DNA from: an uncultured Clostridia bacterium
GTDB lineage: Bacteria > Bacillota > Clostridia > Christensenellales > UBA1242
Assembly: GCA_947589655.1 (NCBI GenBank)
Contig: CANQCE010000044.1
Coordinates: forward strand, 1 to 7,925
Direction of reading: 5' to 3'
DNA length: 7,925 nt
Shown: one piece after another, positions 5,444 through 7,925 of the stretch
Layout: the number at the start of each line of letters is the position of its first letter
How positions within the stretch are numbered: position 1 is the first letter of the stretch
The notes under the pieces: generated by a model
Told to the model about the DNA's origin: nothing
Databases searched by the model: none
The model's input: only the letters and a program-made list of their open reading frames with translations
Position numbers and translations under genes: made by a program

Positions 5444-7206
5444 ATGAAAAGAAAAATTGCGGGGGGGGGAATCGAGGATTCCGAAAATTAAAAAACAGGC
5501 TTAAATTCACAGGGCTGGCAGTTCTGTTTCTTTTCACAATCACTTGTAGCATGGTTTCAGTTATTTTGGCTGCTCTCACGGCAAACGTGGGTAGCAGTTT
5601 TTCTATTTTTTATGAGCCAAAAGCTGACAGGGCGGATTTGGGTGAAGGCTGGCAGATGCGTGAAATTTTTACTGGAAGCGAAGATTATAGAATACCAGAC
5701 GAAAAAGTTTTCAGCATAACATTTGATTATTATAATGAAAATGGGGAATATCAAAGCGAAAGCGGAACTTTGGTTGAAAATGGAGGGGATGAAAAACTTG
5801 GCAACATTGATATTTTCAAGCGTGACACAGAGAACTCCCTTGTGAACATTTATGTGCTTTCCAGCCTTCCAATTTATGCGGCGTATGACAGTTCATATAT
5901 GTTTGCCAACCTAACTATGTGCAGCAAATTTAAGTTTGCAAATTTTAACACCAGTGAAGTGGAAAATATGAACCATTTGTTCTATAACACTGCCACAGCA
6001 GGTAAATTAACAAATTTGATAGAGCCTAAATATGCATTGGATTTGGTGGATTTTGACATACGAACTTGCAAAGACTTGCAAGATATGTTCACGGGCTACG
6101 GAGAGGCCTTTTTAGACGGAGTTAAAATTTTTGTTGGGGAGAATTTCCGCCCAGACAGAGCCAGAGAGACGGACCCAAATCAAAAATTGTTCTCATCCAC
6201 TATGGCCAATATAAAAGGCGTGAAAGACGGGCAGCCACAAGCATATTCTCTTTCAAACAGCGAAACTTGGAACGACTTTTTAAATGACAATGGGCTGTCC
6301 GTTATTGGCTTTTATGCGGCAGATTTTAACGCTTTTATGCAAAGGAATATAGAGATGAGCTTTTTGGGCATGCCTATTCCAATTGCCCTTCCAAATGTAA
6401 ACTTTTTAATTTTTGACAAGTTCCAAAGCGATGCCGAAACTCCCGGCACATATATTGATAGAACATCTGGCTATGTTGTTGCAAGAAATTATAATGCGAT
6501 GCTTTCTGGCTGTGAGGGGGAAGATTCTTCGCAATGGGCGGAACTCGGACAGGTGGGCTTCCCTTTCACAACATATGTTGGATATGAAGATTACATTTTG
6601 GGCACTCACAAAATTTATCTTGGATGGAATTTTTTGTTCTCACGAGTCGGTGTAAATTATATATATTTCCTGTCTGACACTCAAATTTATGCAATTGATG
6701 GTTTAATTTCAAACGGTGCTTATGTGTCTGGTCGCCAAGTTGCCGAACAAGAGTTCGATAAAGCCGGAATGTTTGCAAATTTGCCTAGGATAAATGGCTT
6801 TAAATTTAACAACTTTAACACCGAACTTATGGAAGATATGGAATATATGTTCTATCACTCTGCCACTTGGGGACAAGCAGAAGATAAGGGATATGCAGCG
6901 ATTGGCTATTTGAAACCAGATGGGCGCAATGAGTATGAAGCGTCTTATCTTGAACTCAATCTTGCCGCTTTTGACTTTTCAAATGTGAACATTTATGGCG
7001 GGTTTGACTGTATGTTTGATGGTTTGTATGAAGAGCCGTGCGGCGTGGGATATTTGTATGTAAATGATGACACCATTTGCAAAATTTTTAACTCTTATGA
7101 TTATGGATATGCTATTACGAATAGCGTTCTAGGAGATAATTGGAACTATTTGGAGGCGGCACCGTGTGCCCCTGCTTATATGTATGAGCCAAAACCATGG
7201 GAGTGA
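5444..7206 (+). CDS. BspA-like (DUF285-type) exported surface protein, phase-variable, frame OFF in this copy
   Basis: Translation from the ATG at 5444 gives only MKRKIAGGGIEDSEN and a stop (5489-5491). One extra G in the nine-G tract at 5461-5469 (or two fewer) joins this start to the long frame and yields 587 residues (with ten G). The restored N-terminus is basic (KRK, RKLKNRLK), followed by a hydrophobic stretch at 22-47, a signal peptide or signal anchor. Cleavage after LTA (47) is possible. The mature part carries BspA-like motifs MFANL-FKF-NFNT-E-M--FY--AT twice (full-length residues 153-185 and 443-475), each followed by a weaker DLVDFD/LAAFDF-type copy. Such proteins are found on gut and oral bacterial surfaces and in adhesion. 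There is no LPXTG or C-terminal anchor; the last residues are YEPKPWE. Without slippage, only 551 residues from 5551 can be read, with no export signal. The frame is otherwise intact, so decay is unlikely. Confidence 0.8.
5461..5469 (+). repeat. Nine-G homopolymer, likely phase-variation switch
   Basis: Nine consecutive G lie 17 nt after the A of the start codon, coding for part of the glycines before the basic region of the export signal. Changes of one G move the ATG between three frames; only 7, 10, 13 and so on give the full protein. Homopolymeric G tracts of this size are known slippage-prone contingency sites in Campylobacter, Helicobacter and Neisseria. The tract stands out against the AT-rich surroundings. 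Confidence 0.75.
5468..5482 (+). other. 6-bp hairpin starting inside the G tract
   Basis: GGAATC (5468-5473), loop GAG, and GATTCC (5477-5482) form a perfect short stem whose first two bases are the last two G of the homopolymer. Such a structure could favour polymerase pausing and slippage. It is too close to the slippery run for a standard -1 ribosomal frameshift signal. Confidence 0.45.
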
Positions 7207-7221
7207 TATAAAATGTTCCCT

Positions 7222-7261
7222 AAACAAAAAATCAATGTCCTTTCACATTGATTTTTTGTTT
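7222..7261. terminator. Bidirectional terminator between surface-protein gene and glnS
   Basis: AAACAAAAAATCAATGT (7222-7238) and ACATTGATTTTTTGTTT (7245-7261) are perfect 17-bp inverted copies around a CCTTTC loop. Each strand ends its hairpin in a T-rich run, so the element can stop both convergent transcripts. It starts 15 nt after the surface-protein stop and about 29 nt after the glnS stop. Confidence 0.9.
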
Positions 7262-7266
7262 CGTTT

Positions 7267-7292
7267 AATAAATTTGTTAAATAAATTTGTTA
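7267..7292. repeat. Two tandem 13-nt repeats across the glnS stop codon
   Basis: AATAAATTTGTTA occurs at 7267-7279 and again at 7280-7292 without a gap. The second copy contains the glnS TAA (as TTA, 7290-7292). This is probably a small local duplication with no coding effect. Confidence 0.55.
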
Positions 7293-7925
7293 TTTTGTCG
7301 GTTTGTAACCGTCTTTCAAACTTATAGTGCTGTTGAAAATAAGGTTGTCGGCGGTGCTATCTTTATCCACGCAGTAGTAGCCCTTGCGCATAAATTGGAA
7401 CTTGTCTTCTGGCTGGGCGGTTTTCAAAAAGTTTTCTGCCAAAGCGGTGCTTTCAATCAGTGAGTTTGGCTCTAACATATCTTCAATTTTTGCGCCGTCT
7501 GCCAGTGCTTTTGCAGGGAATTTATATTCTGGCTTAATCAAATTTTTAAATTCGCGGATTGTTGCTTTAAAGCAGTTGTCTGCCGCCACAAAATGAATTG
7601 TGCCTTTGCATTTTATGCCAGAATTATCTTCGCCACTCTTTGTGCCTGGGATGTATTCGCACTCCAAGTGGTCAATTTCGCCATTTTCTTTTAAAACAGC
7701 CTTGTTGCATCTTATTATATATGCACCTTTCAGGCGCACAATTCCGCCTTCCACAAGCCGATTGTATTTTGGTGGCGGATTTAGTGAAAAGTCCTCTTGT
7801 TCAATGTAAATTTCTCTGCCAAACAACGCTTTGTGCTTGCCTGCGGTTTCGTCATTTGGATTGTTTTCAATTTCAATTTCTTCGCTGCCCTCATAGTTGG
7901 TGATTATAACTTTCAGGGGGTCAAG
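7290..7925 (-). CDS. glnS: Glutaminyl-tRNA synthetase, C-terminal 211 residues (start lies beyond the window)
   Basis: GlnRS attaches glutamine to tRNA-Gln in the cytoplasm using ATP. The frame is open to the right edge, so the gene begins outside; a TTG at 7826 inside it is not a start, because conserved sequence continues upstream (LDPLKVIITNYEG, then ENNPNDE). The visible part is the two-barrel anticodon-binding region: GREIYIEQEDF, RLVEGGIVRLKGAYIIRC, KGTIHFVAA, PNSLIESTALAENFL, and the closing KFQFMRKGYYCVDKDST and FNSTISLKDG motifs, matching the C-terminal part of the roughly 550-residue bacterial enzyme. The catalytic Rossmann domain is not visible. Its presence implies direct glutaminylation, rather than sole reliance on the GatCAB amidotransferase route common in Bacilli. 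It converges on the surface-protein gene and ends at the shared terminator. Confidence 0.95.
   Translation of the reverse strand, partial: LDPLKVIITNYEGSEEIEIENNPNDETAGKHKALFGREIYIEQEDFSLNPPPKYNRLVEGGIVRLKGAYIIRCNKAVLKENGEIDHLECEYIPGTKSGEDNSGIKCKGTIHFVAADNCFKATIREFKNLIKPEYKFPAKALADGAKIEDMLEPNSLIESTALAENFLKTAQPEDKFQFMRKGYYCVDKDSTADNLIFNSTISLKDGYKPTK

Noticed and set aside
5427..5447. Six-codon mini-ORF (ATG at 5427) whose TGA overlaps the surface-protein ATG
   Set aside because: Its second and third codons are the Shine-Dalgarno itself and it has no ribosome binding site of its own; the overlap is probably chance.
5551..5553. ATG at 5551 as the natural start of the surface protein
   Set aside because: It has no Shine-Dalgarno and would begin in the middle of the hydrophobic export segment, removing the basic region.
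7362..7370. TTATCCACG resembling a DnaA box
   Set aside because: A single near-match inside the glnS coding sequence with no clustering; not evidence of an origin despite gyrB being in the window.
7824..7826. TTG at 7826 as start of a 178-residue protein
   Set aside because: The frame continues upstream to the window edge with recognisable GlnRS sequence, so this is an internal Leu codon.

Overview
The window looks like a piece of chromosome from a low-GC, Gram-positive-type bacterium, most likely an uncultured gut Clostridia-like lineage. This is inferred from AT-rich intergenic DNA, AGGAG-type ribosome binding sites, consensus TTGACA/TATAAT promoters, a Firmicutes-like GyrB and a BspA-like (DUF285-type) surface protein. 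The genetic code is standard: TGG encodes Trp and TGA is used as a stop. Taxonomy below this level cannot be read from the sequence.

Layout. Positions 3009 down to 1 (minus strand) hold an apparent operon: gyrB, two tandem MazG-like nucleotide pyrophosphohydrolase genes, and the start of a small unknown gene that leaves the window. Positions 3010-3273 hold the gyrB promoter and the terminator of the next gene. Positions 4107-3274 (minus) encode a soluble protein I do not recognise. Positions 4247-4404 hold a compact initiator tRNA-fMet unit on the plus strand (promoter, 77-nt tRNA, bidirectional terminator). A structured, repeat-built stretch (4409-4491) separates it from a minus-strand gene for an eight-helix membrane protein (5242-4493), whose promoter suggests a leaderless mRNA. 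Diverging from that gene, a strong promoter at 5325-5354 drives a large exported BspA-like protein (5444-7206). A perfect 17-bp bidirectional terminator (7222-7261) separates it from the convergent 3' end of glnS (glutaminyl-tRNA synthetase, minus strand), which enters from the right edge.

Main discovery. The surface-protein gene has a good promoter, a good Shine-Dalgarno and a good ATG (5444), but its sixth to ninth codons run through a tract of nine G (5461-5469). With nine G the frame stops after 15 codons. With ten (or seven) G, the ATG joins a 587-residue frame that starts with a basic segment and a hydrophobic export signal. In an AT-rich genome this is the architecture of a phase-variable (slipped-strand) surface antigen caught in the OFF state, unless the tract length is an assembly error. 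A 6-bp hairpin begins inside the tract.

Secondary points of interest are the paired MazG paralogues in the gyrB transcription unit, an unusual 57-residue acidic N-terminal extension on GyrB, a Gln at the position expected to hold the coumarin-binding Arg, and the interleaved 12-nt repeat cluster at 4409-4491.
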